From contig NZ_JXSQ01000023.1 in assembly GCF_000834055.1 (NCBI RefSeq), positions 1-50,086 on the forward strand: DNA of 50,086 nt, given 5' to 3'. Source of the stretch: Leucobacter komagatae (GTDB lineage Bacteria; Actinomycetota; Actinomycetes; Actinomycetales; Microbacteriaceae). Below, one piece after another: positions 16,064-24,068 of this stretch (positions are counted from its first letter, which is position 1; each line of letters starts with the position of its first letter). Made by a program: the position numbers and the translations under genes. The notes beneath the pieces are model-generated. The model worked only from the letters and a program-made list of their open reading frames with translations, was not told the DNA's origin and ran no database searches.

Positions 16064-16383
16064 TGGTGTTCCTTCTGAGTGAGAGCGAACAAGGCTGTCT
16101 CACGCAGGAGTTGACCGGGCGGTCCCTTGCAGCCGGGGCAAGGGGGAACGCGAAGCGGTAAGCACGATCGGTGTGCCTGGAGTGTACGAGCGGGGCGTTC
16201 CCACTCAAGAGCATGGCCCGTTGCGCCGCCCAGCTGAGGCTCGTCTGGCGGTTTGCGAAGGGGATTCGGATCGAAAGCAGTAGTGGCGGAAGGCCCGCCG
16301 TAGCCGGGGTGTTTCGGCCTCAGTAGTCCGCTCTCGGGCGCCAGTAGCCTGAGGAGAGCGAGGAATGTCCGGATCCGAGCCGG
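16064..16383 (-). promoter_or_regulatory. Upstream region of pilus cluster 1
   Basis: 320 bases without a gene. It contains a 7-bp stem hairpin (CCCTTGC / GCAAGGG, 16124-16144), a GGGGGAA box (16142-16148), and three CAGTAG boxes at 16278, 16321 and 16342, spaced 43 and 21 bases, i.e. near whole helical turns. Read in the direction of the operon, the middle one is CTACTGAG, close to the TACTTAG boxes before pilus cluster 2. No clear ribosome binding site was found next to the tip start. Confidence 0.4.
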
Positions 16384-16410
16384 CGGTGGCGCACAGAACG
16401 TGCGCCACCG
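16384..16410 (-). terminator. Hairpin terminator after small basic protein gene
   Basis: A perfect 11-bp stem (CGGTGGCGCAC / GTGCGCCACCG) with a 5-base loop lies a few bases beyond the stop of the minus-strand gene ending at 16417. It is not followed by a T-run on the minus strand. Confidence 0.6.
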
Positions 16411-16416
16411 GGCTCG

Positions 16417-16542
16417 CTACTTATCTCGGTTCAACTGTGAACTGTTTGATTCGGTCTTGCTTCGCTTCGCAGCTCGCTTCTCTTTGAGCGTCTGCGCCGC
16501 GGGTTTCTTGGTGGCCTTCTGGCCACGATCTTTACTGGACAT
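16417..16542 (-). CDS. Small basic Lys/Arg-rich protein, 41 residues
   Basis: A 41-residue, strongly basic, Ala/Lys-rich protein (MSSKDRGQKATKKPAAQTLKE...KRAAKRSK). AAGGAG lies at the right distance before the ATG at 16540-16542, which argues for this start rather than the longer open frame beginning at 16686. Short basic proteins of this type are common conserved hypotheticals in Microbacteriaceae (from memory, not checked). The charge suggests nucleic-acid or ribosome binding, but nothing proves it. It lies downstream of the SulP transporter on the same strand and has its own hairpin terminator. Confidence 0.7.
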   Translation of the reverse strand: MSSKDRGQKATKKPAAQTLKEKRAAKRSKTESNSSQLNRDK

Positions 16543-16627
16543 CACATCTCCTTCCGTTGAAGGGGTGCCCAAGCCTGACCATAGCCCACGAGGATTGAAA
16601 GCGCGCGAGGAAAGCGCACAATCACAG

Positions 16628-18151
16628 CTAAAGCTGCGTGCCGAGTCCGCCGCTGAGTCGTCCGTGAAAGTCTCGCGTGAGCTCATTCATGCCAACGATC
16701 TCGACGGTCGTGCCCAGGCGGGCGTACTTTGTCACGATCGTGTCGAGGGCGGCGACCGAGGACGCGTCCCAGATGTGTGAGCGGGTGAGGTCGACGACAA
16801 TGCGGCTCGGATCGCGCGTGTATTCGAACATCGTGGTGAGGTCGTTGCTCGAGGCGAAGAATAGTTCGCCGGTGACTGTGTACGTGGCCTCGGCGGCGTC
16901 CCCCTCACCCGTGATTTCGCGCTCGACCGACACGACGTGGGCAACGCGGCGCACGAACATGATGGCGGCGACGAAGACCCCTACGACGACGCCGACCGCG
17001 AGATTCTGAGTGGCGACCACGACTGCGACGGTGGTGAGCATGACGAAGGTCTCGCTCTTTGGCAGCCGCCTGAGCGTTGTGGGAGCAATCGAATGCCAGT
17101 CGAAGGTTGCAACGGAGACCATGATCATGACAGCGACGAGTGCGGCCATCGGGATGATCGCGACGAGGTCGCCGAGCACGAGGATGAGCACGAGCAGGAA
17201 AGCGCCGGCGAGGAACGTCGAGATACGCGTTCGCGCGCCGGAGACCTTGACGTTGATCATTGTCTGGCCGACGACAGCGCAGCCACCCATGCCTCCGAAG
17301 AACCCGGAGAGCAGGTTCGCGACGCCCTGCGCCCAGCTCTCCCGGGTCGTGTTCGAGCGGGTGTCGGTGATCTCGTCGACGAGCTTCGCGGTCATGAGCG
17401 ACTCCATGAGCCCGACGAGCGCCATGCCGAGGGCGAACGGCCCGATGATGCTCAGGGTTTCCCAGGTCAGCGGCACGTTCGGCACGAAGAGTTCGGGCAG
17501 GCTGTCGGGGAGTGCGCCCTTATCGCCGACCGTTGGCACGTTGATTGCGAACACGACCGCTGCCGCGGTGATGATGATCACGGAGACGAGCGGGGCCGGC
17601 ACGACCCTCGTGATCCTCGGCATGAGCACCATGATGAGGATGCCGGCGGCGACGAGCGGGTAGACCGCCCACGGCACGCCTATGAGCTCGGGGAGCTGCG
17701 CGCCGAACACAAGGATCGCGAGCGCGTTCACGAAGCCGATCATGACGCTGCGCGGGATAAATCGCATGAGTTTCGCGACGCCGAGCACGGCGAGCAAGAT
17801 CTGGAGCACGCCGGCGAGGAGCACGGTCGCGATGAAGTAGTCCATGCCGTAGTCGCGCATAACGGGTGCGATGACGAGGGCCACCGCTCCGGTTGCTGCC
17901 GTGATCATGGCAGGGCGGCCGCCGAGAAAAGCGATGGACACGGCCATGATGAAGGACGAGAAAAGCCCTACCTTAGGGTCGACCCCCGCGATGATGGAGA
18001 ACGAGATGGCTTCGGGAATGAGCGCGAGCGCGACCACGAGGCCGGCGAGGGCCTCGCGCAGGAGCAATCGCGGGGAACGAAAGGCCTGGAGCACCGTGTG
18101 GCGTGGCGCGACAACACCGCCGCTTGTTGCTGCTGACACGGATCGTGGCAT
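16628..18151 (-). CDS. SulP family anion transporter with STAS domain
   Basis: A 507-residue SulP transporter. Ten or more membrane segments begin with [25 protein letters not shown], the hallmark first segment of SulP proteins, and [27 protein letters not shown] carries the conserved middle motif. The last ~120 residues form a cytoplasmic STAS domain ([20 protein letters not shown]). Family members take up sulfate or bicarbonate by Na+ or H+ coupling; the substrate here is not decidable. I use the ATG at 18151, preceded by GAAAG. A GTG at 18223 with TACGCT 6 bases before it would give a leaderless, 24-residue longer form and cannot be excluded. Confidence 0.88.
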   Translation of the reverse strand: MPRSVSAATSGGVVAPRHTVLQAFRSPRLLLREALAGLVVALALIPEAISFSIIAGVDPKVGLFSSFIMAVSIAFLGGRPAMITAATGAVALVIAPVMRDYGMDYFIATVLLAGVLQILLAVLGVAKLMRFIPRSVMIGFVNALAILVFGAQLPELIGVPWAVYPLVAAGILIMVLMPRITRVVPAPLVSVIIITAAAVVFAINVPTVGDKGALPDSLPELFVPNVPLTWETLSIIGPFALGMALVGLMESLMTAKLVDEITDTRSNTTRESWAQGVANLLSGFFGGMGGCAVVGQTMINVKVSGARTRISTFLAGAFLLVLILVLGDLVAIIPMAALVAVMIMVSVATFDWHSIAPTTLRRLPKSETFVMLTTVAVVVATQNLAVGVVVGVFVAAIMFVRRVAHVVSVEREITGEGDAAEATYTVTGELFFASSNDLTTMFEYTRDPSRIVVDLTRSHIWDASSVAALDTIVTKYARLGTTVEIVGMNELTRDFHGRLSGGLGTQL

Positions 18152-18440
18152 GTGTGTCTTTCGGTTTGGGCGGTGAGGCGAAGCATTCTGTCGATGCTCT
18201 GCAGCGGTGGCGGGCCGGCTCACGGCCCAAGCGTACGCAGTTCGAACTGTAGCCTAGGCGCGGCGCCGCCGCGGCAGGCACACGGCACGATGCGCGAATG
18301 CTATGAGTTCCCTGTCTTTTTCTGCTACATGCCCCTCTGGGTACAGGGCCCGGGGTACGCTGAGGCCAGCGATCGGCAAACGCCAGTGGCTTGACCAGAG
18401 CAGCTCACCCAGCGGCTCGGAACGGGATTAGGTGCCGCTC

Positions 18441-19550
18441 ATGACGACGACCGCTCCTCAGACATTAGATGGCCTCGGGCCACTGCGTTTCACGCGGGCC
18501 CGCGCCGCAGACTTTCCGCCGGTTGCAAAGGCGTACACGAACATTTCACAGGTCGCTCGGGAGTCAGGGCTGTTCGCCAGGACACCCTGGTTCTATGCGA
18601 TCGTCGGACTCGCGATCACCGTCGGCCTCGCCGCGACGATCACGGGCTCCATCCTGCTCGGCGACAGCTGGTTCCAGCTGTTGATGGCCGCGGCATTCGC
18701 CCTCTTGTTCACCCAGATCGCGTTCCTCACCCACGAGGCAGCGCACCGCCAGATCCTCTCGACCGGCCCGAAGAACGACCGGCTCGCCCGCGTCCTCGCT
18801 GCCAGCATCGGGATGAGCTACGCCTGGTGGGATTCGAAGCACACGAGGCATCACTCCAACCCCAACCGCGTCGGCAAAGATCCCGACATCGAGATCGACA
18901 CGATCTCGTTCATCGAGGAAGACGCGGTAAAGGCCCGCGGCGTGCTGCGGTTCATTACCCAGCGCCAGGGCTGGCTGTTCTTCCCACTCCTCACGCTTGA
19001 GGGCCTCAACCTGCACAGGCACAGCATCGTGCACCTGCTGCGGCGCGAGCCAGTGAAGGGACGCTGGATCGAGCTTTCGATCATCGTCGCGCGCTTCGTG
19101 ATCATTCTCGTTCCAGTGTTTCTGTTCTTGCCGGTCGGCCTCGCGTTTGCGTTCATGGGCGTGCAACTCGCAGTATTTGGCGTTTACATGGGAGCGTCTT
19201 TTGCGCCGAACCACAAGGGCATGCCGGTCATCGCCCACGACGCCAAGCTCGACTTCTTCACGAAGCAGGTTCGCACGTCACGCAACATCCGGGGCGGCTG
19301 GTGGGCAACGTGGCTCATGGGCGGTCTCAACTACCAGGTCGAGCACCACCTCTTCCCGAGCATGGCCAGGCCGCACCTGTCCAAGGTCCGCGTTTTGGTC
19401 CGCGAGCACTGCAAGACGCTCGGTGTGCCGTACACCGAGACCTCGCTCCTGCGGTCCTACGCGATCGTCATCGAATACCTCAACCGTGTCGGCCTTGCCG
19501 CACGCGACCCGTTTGACTGCCCAATCCGGGCAGAGTACCGCAAGGCGTAA
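18441..19550 (+). CDS. Membrane fatty acid desaturase (acyl-CoA/acyl-lipid)
   Basis: A 369-residue membrane di-iron desaturase. The three histidine boxes are intact: HEAAH at residues 98-102, HTRHH at 134-138 and QVEHH with His302-His303. Two pairs of hydrophobic segments lie before and after the second box. It introduces a cis double bond into acyl chains with O2 and an electron donor, adjusting membrane fluidity. The ATG at 18441 is preceded by AGGTG at 6 bases; a GTG at 18432 is an alternative. The FAD oxidoreductase gene follows after 38 bases but has its own -10 box. Confidence 0.88.
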   Translation: MTTTAPQTLDGLGPLRFTRARAADFPPVAKAYTNISQVARESGLFARTPWFYAIVGLAITVGLAATITGSILLGDSWFQLLMAAAFALLFTQIAFLTHEAAHRQILSTGPKNDRLARVLAASIGMSYAWWDSKHTRHHSNPNRVGKDPDIEIDTISFIEEDAVKARGVLRFITQRQGWLFFPLLTLEGLNLHRHSIVHLLRREPVKGRWIELSIIVARFVIILVPVFLFLPVGLAFAFMGVQLAVFGVYMGASFAPNHKGMPVIAHDAKLDFFTKQVRTSRNIRGGWWATWLMGGLNYQVEHHLFPSMARPHLSKVRVLVREHCKTLGVPYTETSLLRSYAIVIEYLNRVGLAARDPFDCPIRAEYRKA

Positions 19551-19574
19551 CCACTTCGCGGCGCCGCGTGAAGC

Positions 19575-19580
19575 TAGACT
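19575..19580 (+). promoter_or_regulatory. -10 box for leaderless FAD oxidoreductase
   Basis: TAGACT ends 8 bases before the ATG at 19589. The GTG at 19568 lies upstream of this box and is therefore an unlikely start. Confidence 0.5.
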
Positions 19581-19588
19581 CTGAGACC

Positions 19589-21052
19589 ATGGGGTTTTCA
19601 CGCGGCGCCGCCGTCATCGGCTCCGGCCCAAACGGCCTCGCCGCGGCGGTCACCCTCGCGCGCGCTGGAGTGCCCGTCACCCTGTTTGAAGCGGCGCACA
19701 CGATCGGTGGCGGCGCGCGAACCACCGAGCACGTCCGCGCCGGCGTCAGACACGATGTCTGCTCAGCGATCCATCCGATGGCGCTCGCAACTGGTTTCTT
19801 CCGCGAGTTCGAACTCGCAAAACGCATGAGTTTCGTCGTCCCAGAAGCCTCCTATGCTCACCCGCTCGACGGTTCAGCCGGCGATCACGCAGCGGTCGCC
19901 TACCGCGATCTCGACCGGACCGCGGCGGAACTCGGGCGAGACGGCGCAGCATACGCGCGCCTGCTGCGGCCCGTCCTTTCGCGACTTGCAGGGACGCTCG
20001 ATGTGGCGCTGGGAGGCGCACTGCTGCGTTGGCCAAGCGATCTGCTCGCCGCCGTCACGCTCGGCGCGCGCACCCTGGAACAGGGCTCCCCGCTGTGGAA
20101 TTTGCGATTCCGTGAGCACCGGGCGCCAGCGCTCATCGCTGGTGTCGCCGCCCACAACGTCGGGCCGATGCCAGCGCTGGCAAATTCCGGTGTAGCGTTT
20201 GTGCTCGGAGCCCTCGGGCACGCGACCGGTTGGCCGGTGCCCGTCGGCGGATCGCAGGCGATCACCGACGCGCTCGCCGCTGACTTCCTCGCACACGGCG
20301 GAAGGATCGAAACCGGGCGGGCGATCACGGACGTGCGCGAGCTCGCAGATTTTGACGCAAAGCTCTTTGATACTTCGGCTCGCGCGCTCGCCGCGATCGC
20401 GGCAGACGCGCTCCCCGACAACTACAGGCGCAAGCTTGAACGCTTTCGGTACGGCAACGCCGCAGCGAAAGTCGACCTGGTACTCGACGGGCCGATCCCG
20501 TGGCGTGACCAACGGGTTGCCGATGCCCCGACGGTGCACCTCGGAGGCACACGCGCCGAGATCGCCGCGGCTGAGCGAACAGTGGCCCTCGGCGGACACC
20601 CAGCGCGCCCATACGTGCTGCTCACGCAGGCCGCAGCATTCGATCCCTCGCGCAACCAGGCGGGCGTCCACGCAGTGTCCAGCTATACGCATGTCCCGCG
20701 CGGATCGACAACCGATGTTGGCCCCGCCGTGCTCGACCAGATTGAACGGTTCGCTCCGGGATTTCGCGAGCGAATCGTCGATGTCCAGGTCACACCGGCC
20801 GCGGAGCTCAGCGTGGAGAACGCAAACTACATTGGCGGGGACTTTAGCTCTGGGGAGGTGTCGCTCAGACAGCTCCTTGCGCGCCCGACGCTCGCGCGGG
20901 ATCCCTGGCGGACGCCGGCAGGCGATATTTATCTGTGCTCGTCCTCGACCGCGCCAGGCCCCGGTGTGCACGGACTCTCTGGCTGGTACGCCGCCCGGTC
21001 GGCACTGCGCACCGTTTACGGACTCGGCGCGCCTGAGCTCGCGCTCGGATAG
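19589..21052 (+). CDS. FAD-dependent oxidoreductase, phytoene desaturase-like
   Basis: A 487-residue flavoprotein of the CrtI/amine-oxidase type. The N-terminal dinucleotide-binding fold AAVIGSGPNGLAAAVTLARAG (residues ~7-27) is followed by the acidic residue of FEAAHTIGGGART, and the C-terminal FAD motif is DIYLCSSSTAPGPGVHGLSGW. Related actinobacterial proteins are annotated as NAD(P)/FAD-dependent oxidoreductases rather than true carotenoid enzymes, and there are no carotenoid genes next to it. It likely uses FAD to desaturate or isomerise a lipophilic substrate; the substrate is unknown. It converges on the LuxR-type regulator gene with a 39-base gap and only a weak inverted repeat between them. 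Confidence 0.8.
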   Translation: MGFSRGAAVIGSGPNGLAAAVTLARAGVPVTLFEAAHTIGGGARTTEHVRAGVRHDVCSAIHPMALATGFFREFELAKRMSFVVPEASYAHPLDGSAGDHAAVAYRDLDRTAAELGRDGAAYARLLRPVLSRLAGTLDVALGGALLRWPSDLLAAVTLGARTLEQGSPLWNLRFREHRAPALIAGVAAHNVGPMPALANSGVAFVLGALGHATGWPVPVGGSQAITDALAADFLAHGGRIETGRAITDVRELADFDAKLFDTSARALAAIAADALPDNYRRKLERFRYGNAAAKVDLVLDGPIPWRDQRVADAPTVHLGGTRAEIAAAERTVALGGHPARPYVLLTQAAAFDPSRNQAGVHAVSSYTHVPRGSTTDVGPAVLDQIERFAPGFRERIVDVQVTPAAELSVENANYIGGDFSSGEVSLRQLLARPTLARDPWRTPAGDIYLCSSSTAPGPGVHGLSGWYAARSALRTVYGLGAPELALG

Positions 21053-21091
21053 CTGGCTCTCAGCCGGGAGCCGCCAGGCGCACCGATCAGG

Positions 21092-23653
21092 CTAGTCCCA
21101 ACGGCCGCCAGGGCGCACATTGGGGAGGCGCGAGCCGAGATCACTCCTGCTCTCTGCACCTGCCTTCTTCATCAACCGGTGCATGTGGCTCTCAACCGTG
21201 CGCACAGACAGCACGAGCTCGTCGGCGATCTCCTGGTTGCTCATCCCGCTGACGGCGAGCGTCGCGATCTGGAGCTCCCGCGTGGTGAACCTTGGCGTGC
21301 TCGCCGACAGGGCAATCTCGGAGTAGTCGTCGTGGGGGAGGTTTCCCGAGACCTGCGACCAGAGTGCATGCGCACGTTTCGCGTTGGCGGTGTCTCCTGC
21401 CGCTTCAGCTACCGCCCCCGCGAGCCGAGAGGCGGTCAACGCATGGCCGAAGCGGCCAGCCTGGGCAAAGCGCGACGCGGCCGAGAGCAGGGCTTGCGCG
21501 TCGGAGGCGACGATCCCGGTGATGTACTCGAGGAAACTCGAAAAATACTCCGAGTCGACCGCGAGGATGCGCTCACGAGACGCATCCAACCGCTCCTGGG
21601 TTGGCTCGAACTCGAGGGCAATCAGATAGTTGAACGCAGCAGTAAGCACCAGGCCACGCTCCCAGTTGCTGTCTGCATCACGCTGCATGAGGTCCGCTGC
21701 TTCACCGGGGCGGCCGTCGCTCGCGAGAATCTGAGCGTGCGCCCATGCGCGAGAACCGCCGGGGACGGGGCTGTCGGGCGCGTCGAGGGCGCTGAGCTGA
21801 GCTGTGAAGAGTGCGACACGGGCGGCATCGCCGCGCCGAGCGGCGAGAACCGTTCCAAGCACGAGCAGCGTGATGTGCACAAACGGGGGGCGCCGGATCG
21901 GTGCGCCCAGCGAAAGCGTTACCCGGATGGCCTCCTCTACGGATCTTGTCCTGCCGTCGAGGATGCCCATGAGCGCGTTCAAATAGTTGTAGCCGCGGAT
22001 CTCCACGCTCGAGAAAGACACCATCGAGCGCGCGTGCCCGCGCTCACCGATCCCACGGGCCTCGTGCGGGGAATCCCCGAAGTAGCTGGTGAGGACATGC
22101 AGCGCGATCTGGTCGACGCTCTCGGCGCGACCGGTGAAGAGTTCGGCTGCCACGAGGTGCTGGTGTGCCGACGGGAGCCTACCCCGGAACATAAAATGCA
22201 TCCCGAGTACCGCGTGCACCGCAGACCGCACGCGCGGGTCAAGATCCTCGTTGGTGGGGTCTGGGAGATCAACGGCATCACCCGAGCGGAACACAGAGCT
22301 GCGGACCTCGAACGCCCGCGTGAGGAGGAGGCCGCCGAGGCGAGGATAGCGATGTGCCTCGCCTTCGAGATATCGGATGGCTTGTTCGTGCTCACCAGCG
22401 GCGAAGATGAGGTACTCGGAGCGCAGGAGCGCCCACCGCACGGATGCTGCCTCGTCGCCGTGTAGCGACTCTGACACGGTAAACAGCGTGTCGATTGCTT
22501 CCTGTGGGGCCCCGGCGGTGATGGAGACTTCGATGAGTTGCGCCGCTGTTGCCTTCGAAGGCGCGCGCTCCCACTCTGACTGCGCAAGGATGAGCCGGTT
22601 GCGCATGTGCTCGTGCACGAGTCGAACGAACGGCGCGTCTGAGGAGCTCGTGAGTTCGCGAGGCTGGAACCGCGCAAGCGACTGCCTGTCTCCCTGGAAC
22701 CGTTCCTCGAGTTCCTCGCTGAGTCGATGGCGGCGAGCGACCGCGGGCCGGTTGCGGAAGTAATCAACGAGCAGGGGCGGAGACACCGTGACGAGCAACT
22801 GGCCATCAGCGGGATAGAACTCGATGAGCGACGCCTCCTCAAGCTGCACCGGTACGTCCTTATCATTGAGCTCAAGGAATGTCTTTGCCTCGACGATGCC
22901 GAGGAGGGCGAGCATCTCGAGGGCGTCCCACTGCGGCGAGGACAGTGTGGTGAGAACCGATTCAAGGTACGGGGTGAGGGAGTCGCTCCAGAGGCTTCCT
23001 GTGAGCCCCCACTCGCCCTCGCGGTCGACGAGTCGCCCCTCATGCACTGCAGAGGCGGTGATCGCGCTCGCAAGACCGGGGTTGCCGCCCGAACTCGCGA
23101 AGATCTGACTCATCGCCGCCGAGCCGATCGGGCCAGAGACATGTTCACCGACGATCCTGCTCAGGTCGTCGTAGTGCATCGGCCCGAGCCGGATGCCGAG
23201 CCCGGAAGGGTCAGTGAGCCAGTCGAAGTCTGCCGCTTCTTGCTTCCTCGGACCTGCAGCGCGGGCGACGATGAGTGCGATACGTCTTCGCGCGAGCAGC
23301 TCCGAGATCACGCCGCCACTGGCGTCGTCGACGAGCTCTGGCTCGTCGACGACGATGAGTGCTCGCTGGGCCGGGAGGAGTGAGTCGAGCTCGTCGATCG
23401 CTGCGGCGACTGCTCCGACTCGGCCCGACTCGGCTGACACCACCCCGGCTATTGCGAGCGCCATGAGCGGTGTGCCGCTGAACGACCGATTGCCACGGAT
23501 CTTCAACGCACGCCAGCCCCTGGTTTCGAAGCGTTCAGCGACCCGATGGAGAAACACCGTCTTTCCGCTGCCGTGCCCACCGAAGACCTGGACCGAGCCG
23601 CCCGATTCCAGCGCGGCGACGGCCTGACGCATCGCCTCGGATCTCTTATCCAT
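21092..23653 (-). CDS. Large LuxR-family regulator with ATPase domain, copy 1
   Basis: An 853-residue regulator of the LAL/MalT-like type. An intact Walker A GGHGSGKT lies at residues 25-32, Walker B in ALIVVDEPELVDD near residue 100, and a long helical repeat middle is probably a sensor or TPR-like part. The C-terminal LuxR helix-turn-helix is at about 782-840 (FTTRELQIATLAVSGMSNQEIADELVLSVRTVESHMHRLMKKAG). Such proteins bind ATP and an inducer, oligomerise, and activate promoters with several short repeated sites. AAGG precedes the ATG. The 415-base upstream region is full of repeats. It is paralogous to, and tandem with, the gene ending at 24069. Confidence 0.88.
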   Translation of the reverse strand: MDKRSEAMRQAVAALESGGSVQVFGGHGSGKTVFLHRVAERFETRGWRALKIRGNRSFSGTPLMALAIAGVVSAESGRVGAVAAAIDELDSLLPAQRALIVVDEPELVDDASGGVISELLARRRIALIVARAAGPRKQEAADFDWLTDPSGLGIRLGPMHYDDLSRIVGEHVSGPIGSAAMSQIFASSGGNPGLASAITASAVHEGRLVDREGEWGLTGSLWSDSLTPYLESVLTTLSSPQWDALEMLALLGIVEAKTFLELNDKDVPVQLEEASLIEFYPADGQLLVTVSPPLLVDYFRNRPAVARRHRLSEELEERFQGDRQSLARFQPRELTSSSDAPFVRLVHEHMRNRLILAQSEWERAPSKATAAQLIEVSITAGAPQEAIDTLFTVSESLHGDEAASVRWALLRSEYLIFAAGEHEQAIRYLEGEAHRYPRLGGLLLTRAFEVRSSVFRSGDAVDLPDPTNEDLDPRVRSAVHAVLGMHFMFRGRLPSAHQHLVAAELFTGRAESVDQIALHVLTSYFGDSPHEARGIGERGHARSMVSFSSVEIRGYNYLNALMGILDGRTRSVEEAIRVTLSLGAPIRRPPFVHITLLVLGTVLAARRGDAARVALFTAQLSALDAPDSPVPGGSRAWAHAQILASDGRPGEAADLMQRDADSNWERGLVLTAAFNYLIALEFEPTQERLDASRERILAVDSEYFSSFLEYITGIVASDAQALLSAASRFAQAGRFGHALTASRLAGAVAEAAGDTANAKRAHALWSQVSGNLPHDDYSEIALSASTPRFTTRELQIATLAVSGMSNQEIADELVLSVRTVESHMHRLMKKAGAESRSDLGSRLPNVRPGGRWD

Positions 23654-24068
23654 GGGCAGGAACCTTTCCTTCTGCTGGACAGCAGCTTCGTGATACCGAC
23701 ATTAGCGGTCCGCGTGTGTCCTGCATATAGGAGATGTTCGCGAGAGATGAAGATGGGTTGGTGTGCGGGGAGTCGCAATATTTGGGGGAAGCGATGGGGG
23801 GAAGCCCACTCCCCGCACACTCAACCTCTCTCACCACGATACCGATTTGGGGGAAGGTATCTCATCTTTGATGCGGGTGAGAGGCCCCGAGTATTCATCA
23901 GCGGGACTAGTAGAAACACTACGCCGATCTGAGTCACTCAGGGAGTGAACTCGTTGATCTTGCGTGTAGGTTCGGCCGGTTTGCGTAGTCTTGCGCCATG
24001 CTTACGGACGTCGGGTGAGTACGGCGGTGCAAATTTTGGGCACTACTCAGTACTACGCGGCCGCCACA
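23654..24068 (-). promoter_or_regulatory. Repeat-rich control region upstream of LuxR regulator 1
   Basis: 415 bases with no gene I can support. It holds a perfect 13-bp inverted repeat (GTGTGCGGGGAGT at 23761-23773, ACTCCCCGCACAC at 23808-23820). GGGGGAAG-type boxes occur at 23784-23792, 23796-23805 and 23849-23857; they resemble MalT boxes (GGGGAKGAGG), which fits a MalT-like regulator. Other elements are the perfect palindrome TGAGTCACTCA at 23930-23940 and two TACTCA boxes, 24016-24021 (reverse) and 24044-24049. The first two G-boxes lie in the loop of the large inverted repeat. Confidence 0.5.

Noticed and set aside
16937..18136. 399-codon plus-strand frame opposite the SulP gene
   Set aside because: Extreme His/Asp/Glu/Arg composition typical of antisense frames in GC-rich DNA; the SulP and STAS motifs are on the other strand.
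23654..24068. Short open frames in the regulator 1 upstream region
   Set aside because: None has a ribosome binding site or -10 box in the right place, and the region is dominated by repeats and palindromes, so a control region is the better reading.
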